A stretch of 64,000 nucleotides of DNA from Ochrobactrum sp. BTU1 (GCA_018798825.1 CP076354.1:1815001-1879000); one strand, 5' to 3'; counted from the first letter of the stretch, positions 33,620-43,376 are shown. Made by a program: numbers and translations. The notes: generated from the sequence alone by a model not told the origin.

Positions 33620-34624
33620 TTGAAAGAACTAATTGCCGACCTCGATGCTGCAGGCAAAAGATTAGACCAGTGGCTGGCCGCAGCATTGGGGCCGGAACTC
33701 TCCCGCAGTCGCGTCCAGTCCCTGATTGCTGATGGCCATGTGACCATCGATGATGTCCCTGCCAGTGGTGCAAAGCAAAAGCTGCGCGAAGGTATGAAGA
33801 TTACCGTCGTGCTGCCAGAGCCTGAACCTGCCGACCCGCAAGGCGAAAACATCCCGCTGGATATTCTCTATGAAGACGATGATCTCATCGTCATCAACAA
33901 GCCCGCAGGCCTGGTTGTCCATCCGGGCAACGGCAACTGGACGGGAACGCTCGTCAATGCCCTCATATATCATTGTGGCGATAGCTTGTCCGGCATCGGA
34001 GGAATCCGTCGTCCGGGCATCGTTCACCGTCTCGACAAGGATACCAGTGGCGTCATGGTCGTTGCCAAGAACGACCATTCCCATCGGCATTTAAGCGAGC
34101 AGTTTGCCGATCATGGCCGTACCGGCGATTTGGAACGCGCCTATCTCGCACTTGTCTGGGGCATGACCGAGCGTCCGCAGGGCAATATCGACGCCCATCT
34201 TGGCCGCTCGCATCGCGACCGCACCAAACAGGCAGTCGTCAACGAAGAACGTGAAGATGCGCGCCATGCCATCACACACTATTCGACGATTGAAAAATTC
34301 GCCCCGCGCGAAGATGCGACAGCCTTGGCCTCGCTCGTCGAATGCCGCCTTGAGACCGGACGCACCCACCAGATCCGCGTCCACATGGCTCATATCGGCC
34401 ATCCGCTCGTCGGCGACATGGATTATGGCAGCGCATACAAGACCAAGGCAAACAAGCTGCCTGAGCCACTGAAAAACGCGGTGCAGGGTTTCCATCGTCA
34501 GGCGCTACATGCCTTTTTGCTGGCATTCACCCATCCGACAACGGAAGAAATCATGCGTTTTGAAGCGGATGTGCCCGAAGATATGGAGCAGCTTCTGGAA
34601 AATTTCCGCCAGCACTCTATATAA
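33620..34624 (+). CDS. rluD: RluA/RluD-family 23S rRNA pseudouridine synthase
   Basis: 334 residues from TTG 33620 (GGGAAGAG upstream). An S4 RNA-binding domain (RLDQWLAAALGPELSRSRVQSLIADGHVTID) precedes the catalytic domain with the active Asp in GIVHRLDKDTSGVMVVAK, and ETGRTHQIRVHMAHIGHPLVGD. RluD modifies helix 69 of 23S rRNA and assists ribosome assembly; the paralogues RluC and RluD are hard to separate by eye. An ATG at 33566 gives 352 residues but is only 4 bp from the divergent start codon and has no ribosome site. Confidence 0.85.
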   Translation: MKELIADLDAAGKRLDQWLAAALGPELSRSRVQSLIADGHVTIDDVPASGAKQKLREGMKITVVLPEPEPADPQGENIPLDILYEDDDLIVINKPAGLVVHPGNGNWTGTLVNALIYHCGDSLSGIGGIRRPGIVHRLDKDTSGVMVVAKNDHSHRHLSEQFADHGRTGDLERAYLALVWGMTERPQGNIDAHLGRSHRDRTKQAVVNEEREDARHAITHYSTIEKFAPREDATALASLVECRLETGRTHQIRVHMAHIGHPLVGDMDYGSAYKTKANKLPEPLKNAVQGFHRQALHAFLLAFTHPTTEEIMRFEADVPEDMEQLLENFRQHSI

Positions 34625-34706
34625 TATTGATAAATCTAGCAGTTTCACACTGCATGAAACGACCTGTAAAAACTGCATTTTCAGGGCGGAAACACGGTAT
34701 CGTATG

Positions 34707-34801
34707 GCATTTCCAGCAAAAGTGCGAAGCGGTTTTGCGTCGGACAATGCGTAAAAATAGTTTCAGCGGTTCCAACGATTCAGTCTTAACTGGAACCGCT
34801 G
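34707..34801. repeat. palindromic intergenic repeat, family B plus trailing hairpin
   Basis: Core 34707-34750 (GCATTTCCAGCAAAAG to GGTTTTGCG, ending ATGC), then a perfect 11 bp stem CAGCGGTTCCA/TGGAACCGCTG (34764-34774 with 34791-34801). The 379 bp gap 34625-35003 otherwise holds the rpoH leader. Confidence 0.87.
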
Positions 34802-34889
34802 TAAAAGGTTGCAGCCCATTCGGTGCGGCCCTTTAAGCTTGGGCAACTGTTCACATTCTAGTGACACATTGTTTCATGAGGTTAAGGAT

Positions 34890-34917
34890 CGTGTTTTCGC
34901 CAAAATCATACCTATAT
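34890..34917 (+). promoter_or_regulatory. possible sigma-32-type promoter of rpoH
   Basis: CGTG (34890-34893)-N17-CCTATAT (34911-34917), close to the alphaproteobacterial RpoH consensus CTTG-N17-CyTATnT. It would make rpoH partly autoregulated. Confidence 0.4.
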
Positions 34918-35003
34918 ATGTAAGCTCACGATGGAAGTGCAGGAGGCAGCCAGCGTGACAGGTTCGCCAAAAGGGAGCCTGAAATTATAAAGGAGGGTGC
35001 TCT

Positions 35004-35915
35004 ATGGCCCAGGTTAATCTCCCAAGCATCACATCCGGTGACGGTGGCCTAACCCGTTATCTGGAAGAAATTCGCCGCTTTCCAATGCTTCAGCCGCAGG
35101 AAGAATACATGCTGGCGAAGCGCTATCACGAGCACACTGATCCGAAAGCCGCACACAAGCTGGTGACCAGCCATCTTCGCCTCGTCGCGAAGATTGCAAT
35201 GGGCTATCGCGGTTATGGCTTGCCAATTGGCGAAGTCATCTCCGAAGGCAATGTCGGTCTCATGCAGGCAGTCAAGCGCTTCGAGCCGGAACGCGGCTTC
35301 CGCCTGGCCACATATGCGATGTGGTGGATCAAGGCTTCGATCCAGGAATATATCCTGCGTTCGTGGAGCCTTGTGAAGATGGGTACGACTGCCAACCAGA
35401 AGCGCCTGTTCTTCAATCTGCGCAAGATGAAGAGCAAGATTCAGGCGCTGGACGATGGCGATCTCAACCCGGATCAGGTCAAGCAGATTGCGACCAAGCT
35501 GAAGGTTAGCGAAGACGAAGTGGTTTCCATGAACCGCCGTCTGTCGGGTGACGCTTCGCTCAATGCGCCACTGCGCGCAAGCGAAGGTGAATCGGGCGAA
35601 TGGCAGGATTGGCTCGTTGACGATAGCAGCAGCCAGGAACAGGTTCTGATCGAGCAGGACGAACTGGAAAGCCGCCGCTCGCTGCTTGAACAGGCCATGG
35701 ACACGCTTAACGAACGTGAACGTCGCATCTTTGAAGCCCGCCGCCTTTCGGAAGACCCAATGACGCTGGAAGACCTTTCCGGCGAGTTTGGCATCAGCCG
35801 TGAACGCGTGCGCCAGATCGAAGTGCGTGCCTTTGAAAAAGTACAGGCTGCCGTCAAGGCTGCAGCTTTTAAACAGCAGAAGGCGTTGAACCATGTCGAG
35901 GAAGCTCACGCCTGA
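35004..35915 (+). CDS. rpoH: RNA polymerase sigma factor RpoH (sigma-32)
   Basis: 303 residues. Sigma-70 region 2 (SHLRLVAKIAMGYRGYGLPIGEVISEGNVGLMQAVKRFEPERGFRLATYAMWWIKASIQEYILRSWS) is followed directly by the RpoH box (QKRLFFNLRKMKSK). Region 4 (LNERERRIFEARRLSEDPMTLEDLSGEFGISRERVRQIEVRAFEKVQ) is complete. It directs heat-shock transcription. Strong ribosome site AAGGAGGG. Many alphaproteobacteria carry two rpoH genes; which one this is cannot be told. Monocistronic, with a terminator. Confidence 0.93.
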   Translation: MAQVNLPSITSGDGGLTRYLEEIRRFPMLQPQEEYMLAKRYHEHTDPKAAHKLVTSHLRLVAKIAMGYRGYGLPIGEVISEGNVGLMQAVKRFEPERGFRLATYAMWWIKASIQEYILRSWSLVKMGTTANQKRLFFNLRKMKSKIQALDDGDLNPDQVKQIATKLKVSEDEVVSMNRRLSGDASLNAPLRASEGESGEWQDWLVDDSSSQEQVLIEQDELESRRSLLEQAMDTLNERERRIFEARRLSEDPMTLEDLSGEFGISRERVRQIEVRAFEKVQAAVKAAAFKQQKALNHVEEAHA

Positions 35916-35940
35916 AACTGATAATTTTCAGACCCTTCTA

Positions 35941-35981
35941 CTGCCGCAAAGTGGGAAACCGTTTTGCGGCAGTTTGCTTTT
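35941..35981 (+). terminator. Rho-independent terminator of rpoH
   Basis: Stem CTGCCGCAAA/TTTGCGGCAG (35941-35950 with 35963-35972) with loop GTGGGAAACC, then TTTGCTTTT. The loop resembles the core of the family A repeats, from which it may derive. Confidence 0.85.
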
Positions 35982-36059
35982 GAAATGTATCAAGAAAAAC
36001 AAAGTCTGATTTTCATGCAGGATCGGGTTTCGATCCGCCGAAGCATCATTCGATGCAAC

Positions 36060-36099
36060 CTGTCATCTAACCGATAAAAAACCGTCAAATAACTGTAAT
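36060..36099 (+). promoter_or_regulatory. Pho box array upstream of the exported pyrophosphatase
   Basis: Four 7 bp units at exactly 11 bp spacing: CTGTCAT (36060), CCGATAA (36071), CCGTCAA (36082), CTGTAAT (36093), with A-rich 4 bp spacers. The PhoB site is direct repeats of CTGTCAT separated by 4 bp. The first unit is a perfect match, the fourth has one mismatch and the third two; the second is weak. It ends 52 bp before the start codon. Confidence 0.7.
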
Positions 36100-36151
36100 G
36101 GAATGGCTTTAGGCAACGTGACGTGTTTCACCGAAGCCTGAAGGTCTCCCA

Positions 36152-36754
36152 ATGAAAAAGCTCCTGCTTGCTGCAACGCTCGCTCTTACTGCTGCCACTG
36201 CTGTATCTGCGTCTGAATATGTCTCTTATCTGGACTATCCTCAGAAAGAGCAGGACGGAAAAGAATTCTTCACTGCCATTGAAATCCCACAGGGCAGCTT
36301 CACCAAATACGAAATCAACGACAAGACCGGCCACATCATCGTCGATCGCTATCAGTCGATGCCAGTCGTCTATCCGGCCAATTACGGCTCGATCACCAGC
36401 ACGCTGGCAGGCGACGGCGATCCGCTCGACGCGCTCGTCTACACCCGCGAACCAATCGTTCCAGGCGCAATCATCAAGGTTCGCCCAATCGGCGTTCTCA
36501 AGATGATCGATGGCGGCGAGACCGACGACAAGATTGTCGCTGTCCCTACCTCGAAGATCGACCCGACCTATGACAACATCAAGGAAATTGCTGATCTGCC
36601 AAAGATCGAGCAGCAGCGCCTTGAAGCTTTCTTCCGCGTTTACAAGCAGCTGCCGGAAGGCCGCAAGTCTGTTGAACTCGGCGGCTTCGATACTGCTGAA
36701 ACCGCAGCAAACGAAGTAGCCAAGGCGATCAAGGCTTTCTCTGAAAAGAAATAA
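36152..36754 (+). CDS. ppa: exported inorganic pyrophosphatase
   Basis: 200 residues. A family I soluble pyrophosphatase with a clear signal peptide (MKKLLLAATLALTAATAVSA, cleavage near residue 20). The active-site signature DGDPLDALV and the flanking VDRYQSMPVVYPANYGSI, DDKIVAVP and KKFF-like EAFFRVYK elements are present. It should hydrolyse pyrophosphate in the periplasm, unlike the usual cytosolic enzyme. The upstream Pho box points to induction under phosphate starvation, so PPi would be a phosphorus source. It ends at a strong terminator. Confidence 0.87.
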   Translation: MKKLLLAATLALTAATAVSASEYVSYLDYPQKEQDGKEFFTAIEIPQGSFTKYEINDKTGHIIVDRYQSMPVVYPANYGSITSTLAGDGDPLDALVYTREPIVPGAIIKVRPIGVLKMIDGGETDDKIVAVPTSKIDPTYDNIKEIADLPKIEQQRLEAFFRVYKQLPEGRKSVELGGFDTAETAANEVAKAIKAFSEKK

Positions 36755-36776
36755 TCAAGCGTATATCGCTGAAACG

Positions 36777-36804
36777 AAAAGGCCGCTCAAAGCGGCCTTT
36801 TTTA
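36777..36804. terminator. terminator between the pyrophosphatase and the next (minus) gene
   Basis: Stem AAAAGGCCGCT/AGCGGCCTTTT with a 3 nt loop, and T/A runs on both sides. Confidence 0.88.
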
Positions 36805-36815
36805 TTTCGTCTCGT

Positions 36816-38258
36816 TTAGCTTGCGCCCAGAACGTCATTGAAGACTTTCTCGCCCGGAACACCTTTTTCAAGGCTGATCAGTGCGCGACGGCCATTGCGA
36901 TAGGAAATCGGAATATCGATCCACTGCAAACGACGCATCAGCGAAAGATTGGTATCCTGTGCAGTCTTTGCGTCATTAAGCCAGATAATGAAGAAATTAT
37001 CCGCAATCTTGGAAGGAACTGCAATCAGCGGATTGCCAGCTGCCTGTTCCGTATCTTTGAACGTTATACGCTGCACATTATCGACGACACCGCCGGCAAA
37101 ATTATCCGGAACGGTGAAGACCATTTCGATCAGATGGCTCGCTGGAATCGACTGATCCGTATTTTTGCGAACCGTCATTTTCAGCTCAACCTTGCTGTCA
37201 GGCATGGTGACGCTGGCGCGAATAGCTGGAGCTGCAGGCTCACCTTCACTCGGGCTTTCCTGAATCTCCGACCAGACGACATTGCCACGTTCAACAGAAC
37301 CTGATTCCGTGCCGCCACGCTCTTCATAAAGAAGCGCCTGCTGGCCAACGGCCACGGCCTGCTGAGGCTGCTGCTGATTCTGGGTATTGGTTTGTTCGGC
37401 ACCAGGCGTTGAAGCCGCTGTCGACTTGCCTTCACCCAAACCGTTCTGACCGCCCGATGGACCGTCATCGACTTCGCTGCCATCCGGCATCAGACGCTGC
37501 GTCATCTTCTGTTCTTCAGGCGTTGACGGCTGCTGACCGGTTTGTGTCTCGCCCGTCTGCGGCTGTTCGGAGCCTGCAGTCTGTCCCGCCGGAGGCGTTT
37601 GCCCGTCAGGCTGTTGCGCTGTACCGCTATCCCCGCTTGCCGGTGCGTCGCTGCGACCAAGGCTTGATGCCAATTCCTGAAGCTTGTCCTTGTTTGCCCA
37701 AACGCCATAGCCTGCGCCACCAAGAGCGAGTACAGCAATAAGACCGATGATTAGCCCCTTGTAGGAACGCTTTTCCTTCGGGCTGCTGCGTTCGGTATAT
37801 TCACCGCGACGTGCAAAGGCCTTCTCGTCTGCGCGATTCTGGTCGCGTTCCACTCCCCAGTCATCGCGACGATCGGGCTGAACCTGCGATGCTTCATCTT
37901 CTTTGTCATGGTCATCATCCGAGTAGCGGGGCTCGGTTGCGATCTGCGGTTCGCGATCAGCATAAGAAGATGCGTTTGCCGCACGCGTTGATTCGTGTAG
38001 AAAATCTTCCAACGGATCGGTCTGGGGTTCTTCAAAAGCCGCTTGGGAAGCTGGAGGCGCATAAAAGGCTTCAACTTCTTCAATAGCGTCTTCGAGGATT
38101 TTGCGCTGGCGAACAGCGACAACTTGCGAGGCATTCGCCGTCACAAGCTTCTGTTCAATCGTCGCGCGTGCCTTTGCATAGACACGCTGCCGCAGTTCAG
38201 GCGATTTGTCTGCCTGCGCATCGATTGTCTTTTTCAGAACCGCTACAAAATCCGCCAT
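36816..38258 (-). CDS. large single-pass membrane protein, unknown function
   Basis: 480 residues. The cytoplasmic N-terminus (about 1-165) starts with a helical region (MADFVAVLKKTIDAQADKSP, then ELRQRVYAKARATIEQKL) and becomes acidic. One membrane helix (GLIIGLIAVLALGGAGYGVWA) is followed by a low-complexity Gln/Gly/Pro/Thr-rich linker (about 200-310). A folded C-terminal periplasmic domain contains VVWSEIQESPSEGEPAAPAIRASV and ends ALISLEKGVPGEKVFNDVLG. It is conserved next to purA in Rhizobiales as far as I recall. No domain with known function is recognised. Confidence 0.72.
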   Translation of the reverse strand: MADFVAVLKKTIDAQADKSPELRQRVYAKARATIEQKLVTANASQVVAVRQRKILEDAIEEVEAFYAPPASQAAFEEPQTDPLEDFLHESTRAANASSYADREPQIATEPRYSDDDHDKEDEASQVQPDRRDDWGVERDQNRADEKAFARRGEYTERSSPKEKRSYKGLIIGLIAVLALGGAGYGVWANKDKLQELASSLGRSDAPASGDSGTAQQPDGQTPPAGQTAGSEQPQTGETQTGQQPSTPEEQKMTQRLMPDGSEVDDGPSGGQNGLGEGKSTAASTPGAEQTNTQNQQQPQQAVAVGQQALLYEERGGTESGSVERGNVVWSEIQESPSEGEPAAPAIRASVTMPDSKVELKMTVRKNTDQSIPASHLIEMVFTVPDNFAGGVVDNVQRITFKDTEQAAGNPLIAVPSKIADNFFIIWLNDAKTAQDTNLSLMRRLQWIDIPISYRNGRRALISLEKGVPGEKVFNDVLGAS

Positions 38259-38387
38259 GCCGTTTTACCCAGTTTCCGCGAGTTCGAAATGCAGTAAATG
38301 TCTCAATAATCACAATAATCGATGGAAAGCAAAGGTTGCGGCAACGATTAAGTGAACGCTTTCAAAATGATCGCGAAAAAACCTTAA

Positions 38388-38425
38388 AAAAATACCCGGT
38401 CCGCCATGATGACAAACCGGGTGTT
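38388..38425 (-). terminator. Rho-independent terminator of purA
   Basis: On the minus strand, stem ACCCGGT (38422-38416) pairs with ACCGGGT (38400-38394), then ATTTTTTT. Confidence 0.8.
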
Positions 38426-38455
38426 TTATTTTTGCAGAACCGAAGTTCAGATCAA

Positions 38456-39745
38456 TCAATCCTGAAATGGATCGGTAACGAGGATCGTGTCTTCGCGTTC
38501 AGGGCTCGTCGAAAGCATTGCAACCGGCGCGCCGATCAGCTCTTCGATGTGGCGGACATATTTGACAGCCTGCGCTGGAAGATCGTTCCACGAACGCGCA
38601 CCAGCTGTCGTTTCCGACCAGCCCGGCAGCGTTTCATAGATCGGCTTCACGCGAGCCTGCGCACCCATCGAGGATGGCAGATAGTCGATGCGCTTGCCAT
38701 CAAGCTCATAGGCCACGCAGATCTTGATTTCTTCAAGACCGTCGAGAACATCAAGCTTGGTCAGTGCAATACCGGTGATGCCCGAAGTGCGAACCGTCTG
38801 GCGAACGATAACGGCATCGAACCAGCCGCAACGACGCTTACGACCCGTCACCACGCCAAATTCATGGCCCTTGGTGCCAAGGAATTCGCCGATTTCATCG
38901 TTGAGTTCGGTCGGAAACGGACCTTCACCAACGCGAGTGGTGTAAGCCTTGGTAATGCCGAGAACATAACCGATTGCTGTCGGACCAAGACCCGAACCGG
39001 CAGCTGCCTGACCGGCAACAGTGTTGGACGAGGTGACGAACGGATAGGTGCCGTGGTCGTTATCAAGAAGCGCGCCCTGCGCACCTTCGAAAAGGATGCG
39101 GTCGCCAGCCTTGCGGCGTTCGTCGAGAACGCGCCAGACCTGATCGATATAAGGGAGAATCTTGTCTGCAACCGAGGTCAGCTCTTCAATAATGGTCGCA
39201 ACCGCGATTTCCTCAAGGCCCATGCCGCGACGCAGCAGATTGTGGTGAGCAAGCAGACGCTCAACCTTTGGCTCTAAGGTGTCTAGTTCGGTCAGATCGA
39301 TGACGCGGATCGCACGACGGCCAACCTTGTCTTCATATGCAGGGCCGATACCGCGCTTGGTGGTGCCGATCTTGAGGCCTTCGGTAGCGCCTTCACGCAT
39401 CGCATCCAGTTCGCGATGAACGGACAGAATAAGCGGTGCGTTTTCTGCAATACGCAGAACTTCAGGGGTGATTTCGATGCCCTGGCCGCGCAGCTTTTCG
39501 ACTTCCATGACGAAATGATGCGGGTCAACCACAACACCATTGCCGATCACGCTCAGTTTGCCGCGTACAAGGCCGGATGGCAGAAGCGAAAGCTTGTAGC
39601 TGACGCCATCGATGACAAGCGTATGACCCGCGTTATGACCGCCCTGATAGCGCACGATCACATCGGCGCGCTCGGACAACCAGTCCACGATCTTTCCCTT
39701 GCCCTCGTCGCCCCATTGCGACCCGACGACAACTACATTCGCCAT
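38456..39745 (-). CDS. purA: adenylosuccinate synthetase
   Basis: 429 residues, the standard length, from ATG 39745 behind GAGGAG. It joins IMP and aspartate with GTP hydrolysis to adenylosuccinate, the first committed step to AMP. The N-terminal P-loop-like [18 protein letters not shown], the QGGHNAGHT motif, [14 protein letters not shown], and the C-terminal [12 protein letters not shown] and [14 protein letters not shown] are all present. Two 13 bp direct repeats lie upstream at 39904-39938. It is followed by its own terminator. Confidence 0.95.
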   Translation of the reverse strand: MANVVVVGSQWGDEGKGKIVDWLSERADVIVRYQGGHNAGHTLVIDGVSYKLSLLPSGLVRGKLSVIGNGVVVDPHHFVMEVEKLRGQGIEITPEVLRIAENAPLILSVHRELDAMREGATEGLKIGTTKRGIGPAYEDKVGRRAIRVIDLTELDTLEPKVERLLAHHNLLRRGMGLEEIAVATIIEELTSVADKILPYIDQVWRVLDERRKAGDRILFEGAQGALLDNDHGTYPFVTSSNTVAGQAAAGSGLGPTAIGYVLGITKAYTTRVGEGPFPTELNDEIGEFLGTKGHEFGVVTGRKRRCGWFDAVIVRQTVRTSGITGIALTKLDVLDGLEEIKICVAYELDGKRIDYLPSSMGAQARVKPIYETLPGWSETTAGARSWNDLPAQAVKYVRHIEELIGAPVAMLSTSPEREDTILVTDPFQD

Positions 39746-39988
39746 TGAGAAAACTCCTCGGTACGGCATCTCAGCCGTAAATATAGCCCAAGGATCGCAA
39801 GCAAACCCCGTCAATGAAACGCGGGGTGCTGATCCCTCGTCTCTATACAGACTCAATCCCGCTTGCGCGACTCTTTCATGCAGAAAATGCGAATATTTTC
39901 ACCAAAACGTGGAAAAGCGGCTCGCAAAACGTGGAAAACCATGGCTAAGAGGTGTCAGGAATATGGCGATTTAGCGGCAAAACGCCTT

Positions 39989-40498
39989 TTAGCCGGCGCG
40001 GACCATATAGAGCGCCTCGTCCGAATAGCCTTTCAGCTTTTCTTCGAGTGCGATCACATCACGGGTAACAAAGCCCTTTTTCTCCCAGAATCCCTGAGAA
40101 CCATTCACCGCAACAAGAGCCATGGTGACGAAACCATCCCGCTCTGCCTGAGCAGCCATCAGTTCGACCACACGCGATGCCTGACCGCCTGAGCGGACCA
40201 CCGGCAGAAGTGCGATGTCGTGAATATAATAGGTGCTGGTTTCCTTCGGCAGCTCACCGAGAATCGAATTCAACGCAGGCACCGAATCGAGTTGCCATGG
40301 ATGGCTGATGCCGTAACCGAGAATTTCGCTGCCATTGGCCAGCACAAAACAACCGGCCGGATAGACTTTGAAGCGGTCCCGGAAGACCGCCTCATCTTCG
40401 AAGAAGTCGGGATGAACGACATTGGCCACGGCTGTTACGCGCGCTATGTCCTGCGCTTGCATTCGCCGCCATTCTGCCTGTTCAATCCCGTCTGTCAT
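39989..40498 (-). CDS. GNAT family N-acetyltransferase
   Basis: 169 residues from ATG 40498, with GAGGAAG 9 nt upstream inside the end of serA. The CoA-binding region is RSGGQASRVVELMAAQAERDG, preceded by YYIHDIALLP and followed by VNGSQGFWEKKGFV. Substrate unknown. Its start lies 5 bp after the serA stop, so it is probably the third gene of serC-serA-GNAT. Confidence 0.83.
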   Translation of the reverse strand: MTDGIEQAEWRRMQAQDIARVTAVANVVHPDFFEDEAVFRDRFKVYPAGCFVLANGSEILGYGISHPWQLDSVPALNSILGELPKETSTYYIHDIALLPVVRSGGQASRVVELMAAQAERDGFVTMALVAVNGSQGFWEKKGFVTRDVIALEEKLKGYSDEALYMVRAG

Positions 40499-40503
40499 GT
40501 CGC

Positions 40504-42105
40504 TCAAGCTTCCTCGATGTTAAATTCCAAAGGTCTTGCCGCCTTGATTGCCTCTTGAGCAATGAGTTCGTCAAGTGCTGCTTGTGGAATCCTGTCATCG
40601 ACATAAAGCATCGCAATGGCATCACCGCCCGGATGATTACGTCCGAGAGCGAAGTTTGCGATGTTGATGTTGTGCTTGCCGCAGATCGTTCCGAGCAGAC
40701 CGATCATGCCTGGAATGTCGACATTGGTGACATAAAGCATGTGCGGACCGACTTCCGCATCAAGGTTGATTCCCTTGATCTGGATGAAACGGGCCTTACC
40801 GTCAGAGAAGCACGTTCCTGCAATCGAGCGTTCACGTTCAGTGGTCTTCACGGTCAGCTTGATATAGCCGTCGAAGATACCGGACTTATCGCGCTTGATT
40901 TCCGAAACGATGATTCCACGTTCTTTCACCATAATCGGTGCGGAAACCATGTTCACATCAGCCACCTGCGGACGGATCAGACCGGCAAGTGCTGCACTGA
41001 CCAGAGCGCGTGTGTTCATGCCAGCTGTGGAGCCGTCAAAAAGCACTTCGACTTCCTGAATTGGCTCGTCCGTCACCTGACCGACAAAAGCGCCCAGAAC
41101 TTCTGCGAGCTTGACGAATGGCTTGAGACGCGGCGCTTCCTCTGCAGTGATCGACGGCATGTTGATTGCGTTGGAAACAGCACCCTTGACCAGATAATCC
41201 GACATTTGCTCGGCCACCTGGATCGCCACATTTTCCTGCGCTTCGGAAGTCGAAGCACCAAGATGCGGTGTGCAGACCACGTTGGGCAGATTGAACAATT
41301 CGTTGTCTGTTGCGGGCTCAGTCTCGAAAACATCGATACCAGCACCGGCAACATGGCCGGATTTCAGTGCTGCAACCAGATCCTTTTCAACGATCAGACC
41401 GCCGCGTGCACAGTTGATAATGCGGACACCCGGCTTGGTCTTAGCCAGTGCGTCGGCATTGATGATGCCGCGTGTCTTGTCGGTCAGTGGCGTGTGCAGT
41501 GTGATGAAATCGGCACGCGCCAGAAGCTCATCAAGCTCCAGCTTTTCGACGCCAAGTTCCTGCGCCCGCGCTTCCGATAGAAACGGATCAAACGCAACAA
41601 CATGCATCTTGAGGCCGATACCACGCGCTGCAACAACAGCGCCGATATTGCCGCAACCAACCACACCAAGCGTTTTGCCTGTGATTTCCACGCCCATGAA
41701 GCGGTTCTTTTCCCACTTGCCAGCGCGCGTGGAAACGTCAGCTTCGGGAAGCTGACGCGCAACTGCAAACATCAGTGCAATTGCATGTTCTGCAGTGGTG
41801 ATCGAATTGCCGAAAGGCGTATTCATCACAATAATACCACGGCGCGATGCTGCCGGAATATCGACATTGTCCACGCCAATACCGGCGCGACCAATGACCT
41901 TGAGCTTCGTTGCTGCTGCTATCAGCTTTTCCGTTGCCTTGGTGGCGGAGCGGATAGCAAGACCATCATATTGGCCGATGACTTCGAGCAGCTTTTCTTT
42001 GTCCTTGCCAAGATCTGGCAGGTAATCAACTTCAACGCCGCGGTCTTTGAAAATCTGAACGGCGGTCGGCGACAATTTATCGGATACGAGTACGCGAGGT
42101 GCCAT
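40504..42105 (-). CDS. serA: D-3-phosphoglycerate dehydrogenase
   Basis: 533 residues, the long form with substrate, NAD, ASB (intervening) and ACT domains. The NAD-binding fold has GKTLGVVGCGNIGAVVA, followed by NCARGGLIVEKDLVAALKSGHVAGAGIDVFETEP and the catalytic His in CTPHLGASTSEAQENVA. The C-terminal ACT domain (YVTNVDIPGMIGLLGTICGKHNINIANFALGR) should give serine feedback. It catalyses the first step of serine synthesis, downstream of serC (87 bp gap), with AGGAGG before the ATG. Confidence 0.94.
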   Translation of the reverse strand: MAPRVLVSDKLSPTAVQIFKDRGVEVDYLPDLGKDKEKLLEVIGQYDGLAIRSATKATEKLIAAATKLKVIGRAGIGVDNVDIPAASRRGIIVMNTPFGNSITTAEHAIALMFAVARQLPEADVSTRAGKWEKNRFMGVEITGKTLGVVGCGNIGAVVAARGIGLKMHVVAFDPFLSEARAQELGVEKLELDELLARADFITLHTPLTDKTRGIINADALAKTKPGVRIINCARGGLIVEKDLVAALKSGHVAGAGIDVFETEPATDNELFNLPNVVCTPHLGASTSEAQENVAIQVAEQMSDYLVKGAVSNAINMPSITAEEAPRLKPFVKLAEVLGAFVGQVTDEPIQEVEVLFDGSTAGMNTRALVSAALAGLIRPQVADVNMVSAPIMVKERGIIVSEIKRDKSGIFDGYIKLTVKTTERERSIAGTCFSDGKARFIQIKGINLDAEVGPHMLYVTNVDIPGMIGLLGTICGKHNINIANFALGRNHPGGDAIAMLYVDDRIPQAALDELIAQEAIKAARPLEFNIEEA

Positions 42106-42192
42106 AAGGGCCTCCTTCGAATTGTACGATAATGAAAGGCAAGCAGGCTATGGCCGTCCCAACTCCGGCCACAGCACTGTCATCGCTTGCGA

Positions 42193-43368
42193 TTATGCAG
42201 CGGCTTTCAGAGCAGCTTTCTGTGCAGCAAAGGCCCAGTCGAGCCATGCAGTCAGGGCTTCAAGATCAGAAGCTTCAACCGTAGCACCCGCCCAGATACG
42301 CAAACCGGAAGGCGCATCGCGATATGCACCGATGTCGAAGGCAACGCCTTCTTTTTCGAGCGCCGAGACGATGCCCTTGGCAAAAGCTGCCTGTGCATCA
42401 GCCGAAAGCGCCGTCACTTCCGGATCAACAATCGTCACGCAAACAGATGTGTTGGAGCGCGTTTCAGGCTTCTGAGCCAGATTAGCGATCCATGGCGTCC
42501 GCTCGATGAAAGCATCAAGCACAGCGAAATTTGCATCCGCACGTCCGACAAGACCGTCGAGACCGCCGACAGAACGCGCCCAGCTCAGTGCATCGAGATA
42601 ATCTTCAACGCAGAGCATTGAAGGGGTGTTGATTGTTTCGCCAACGAAGATGCCTTCGATCAGCTTGCCGCCAGAAGTCAGGCGGAAAATCTTTGGCAGC
42701 GGCCATGCTGGCTTATAGCTTTCCAGACGCGCAACAGCGCGTGGGGAAAGAATGAGAATGCCGTGTGCGCCCTCGCCGCCAAGCACTTTCTGCCATGAGA
42801 AAGTGACAACATCGAGCTTTGCGAAATCAAGGCGCTGCGCGAAAGCAGCCGAGGTCGCATCGCAAATGGTCAAGCCTTCACGATTTGCAGGAATGAAATC
42901 GGCATTGGGCACGCGAACGCCGGATGTGGTGCCGTTCCAGGTGAAAACGACGTCACGGTCGAAATCAACCTCAGCAAAATCAACCAGTTCGCCATAGGGC
43001 GCAACAAAGCTGCGGGTATCTTCCAGCTTGAGCTGCTTGATCACATCTGTGACCCAGCCGGAGCCGAAGCTTTCCCACGCGACCATATCAACGCCGCGCT
43101 CACCGAGCAGCGACCACAAGGCCATTTCAACCGCACCCGTGTCGGATGCAGGCACGATGCCAATGCGGTAATCAGCCGGAACGCCGAGAATTTCGCGGGT
43201 AAGGTCGATGGCTTCTTTCAGCTTGGTCTTGCCGATTTTCGCACGGTGCGAACGGCCAAGCGGCGCATCGGCAAGCGCTTGAAGCGACCAGCCGGGGCGT
43301 TTAGCACAGGGACCTGAAGAAAAATTAGGGTTAGCCGGGCGAACTGCCGGCTGCGCAATCGTCGTCAT
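42193..43368 (-). CDS. serC: phosphoserine aminotransferase
   Basis: 391 residues from ATG 43368. PLP-dependent enzyme converting 3-phosphohydroxypyruvate to phosphoserine. Family features: [45 protein letters not shown], and the PLP lysine in [19 protein letters not shown]. It is the longer SerC type common in alphaproteobacteria. First gene of serC-serA-GNAT. Two tight hairpins lie just before the start, matching the position of the serC RNA motif. Confidence 0.93.
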   Translation of the reverse strand: MTTIAQPAVRPANPNFSSGPCAKRPGWSLQALADAPLGRSHRAKIGKTKLKEAIDLTREILGVPADYRIGIVPASDTGAVEMALWSLLGERGVDMVAWESFGSGWVTDVIKQLKLEDTRSFVAPYGELVDFAEVDFDRDVVFTWNGTTSGVRVPNADFIPANREGLTICDATSAAFAQRLDFAKLDVVTFSWQKVLGGEGAHGILILSPRAVARLESYKPAWPLPKIFRLTSGGKLIEGIFVGETINTPSMLCVEDYLDALSWARSVGGLDGLVGRADANFAVLDAFIERTPWIANLAQKPETRSNTSVCVTIVDPEVTALSADAQAAFAKGIVSALEKEGVAFDIGAYRDAPSGLRIWAGATVEASDLEALTAWLDWAFAAQKAALKAAA

Positions 43369-43376
43369 TTTGTTTC

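Noticed and set aside
39904..39938. DnaA boxes or a replication origin upstream of purA
   Set aside because: AAAACGTGGAAAA differs from TTATNCACA on either strand and no AT-rich unwinding region or dnaA-type genes are present.
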